A DNA stretch of 40,529 bases from Citrobacter sp. wls619 (GTDB lineage Bacteria; Pseudomonadota; Gammaproteobacteria; Enterobacterales; Enterobacteriaceae), in contig NZ_SZXJ01000079.1 of assembly GCF_005281345.1 (NCBI RefSeq), positions 367 to 40,895 of the forward strand. Reading direction: 5' to 3'. The translations under genes and the position numbers were made by a program. This document shows, in pieces, positions 40,469 to 40,529 of this stretch; within the stretch, counting starts at the first letter, position 1; every line of letters starts with the position of its first letter. The notes beneath the pieces are model-generated. The model ran no database searches. It was not told the origin of the DNA and was given only the letters and a program-made list of their open reading frames with translations.

Positions 40469-40529
40469 AGGCCTGATAAGCGTAGCGCATCAGGCAGAGT
40501 GATTGCCGGATGGCGGCGTAAACGCCTTA
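40469..40529. repeat. BIME after glnB, cut by the window end
   Basis: The first REP unit runs about 40469-40496 (begins GGCCTGATAAGCG) and a second inverted unit starts at 40506 (GCCGGATGGCGGCG) and is truncated at the window edge. Confidence 0.9.

Overview
This window is enterobacterial core chromosome. Its gene order and protein sequences match, from memory, the stretch from kgtP to glnB in Escherichia coli, Salmonella and Citrobacter. The proteins are close to but not identical with E. coli K-12, and a murQ-murP pair sits between yfhH and pgpC, which K-12 lacks at this position. I infer a Citrobacter- or Salmonella-like member of the Enterobacteriaceae; the species cannot be fixed from the sequence alone. 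I see no rRNA, tRNA, prophage, insertion sequence or CRISPR array, and every recognised gene looks intact.

Left part (1-15.5 kb): kgtP (alpha-ketoglutarate uptake) converges on yfiM and pssA (phosphatidylserine synthase). Then come patZ (protein acetyltransferase), tapT (tRNA acp3U47) and trxC (thioredoxin 2) on the minus strand, yfiF (SpoU-type methyltransferase) on plus, ung on minus, grcA on plus with two FNR boxes, eamB on minus, yfiE (LysR) on plus, srmB on minus, trmN6 on plus, and nadB on minus with a NadR box directly before its start.

Middle part (15.5-25.4 kb): all on plus. The sigma-E operon rpoE-rseA-rseB-rseC has a sigma-E promoter and a leader ORF overlapping the rpoE start. 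It is followed by lepA-lepB, then rnc-era-recO-pdxJ-acpS. The rnc leader holds the large hairpin expected for RNase III autoregulation.

Right part (25.4-40.5 kb): yfhL (ferredoxin) and yfhH (RpiR regulator) on minus are divergent from murQ-murP (N-acetylmuramate recycling), followed by pgpC and tadA. mltF (a murein lytic transglycosylase, minus) is divergent from purL, which has an exact PurR operator overlapping its -35. Next comes the sRNA gene glmY with a composite sigma-54/sigma-70 promoter and three upstream GlrR-type sites, then glrK-qseG-glrR, which encode the system controlling glmY, and glnB (PII). The window ends inside a REP element.

Several start codons were moved inward from the longest ORF on the basis of ribosome binding sites and family length. 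No new multi-gene system is evident. The points most worth a second look are regulatory: a second degenerate NadR site, a perfect hairpin before yfiF, a candidate CRP/repressor region before murQ, candidate YfiE operators, and a lepA start without a Shine-Dalgarno sequence.
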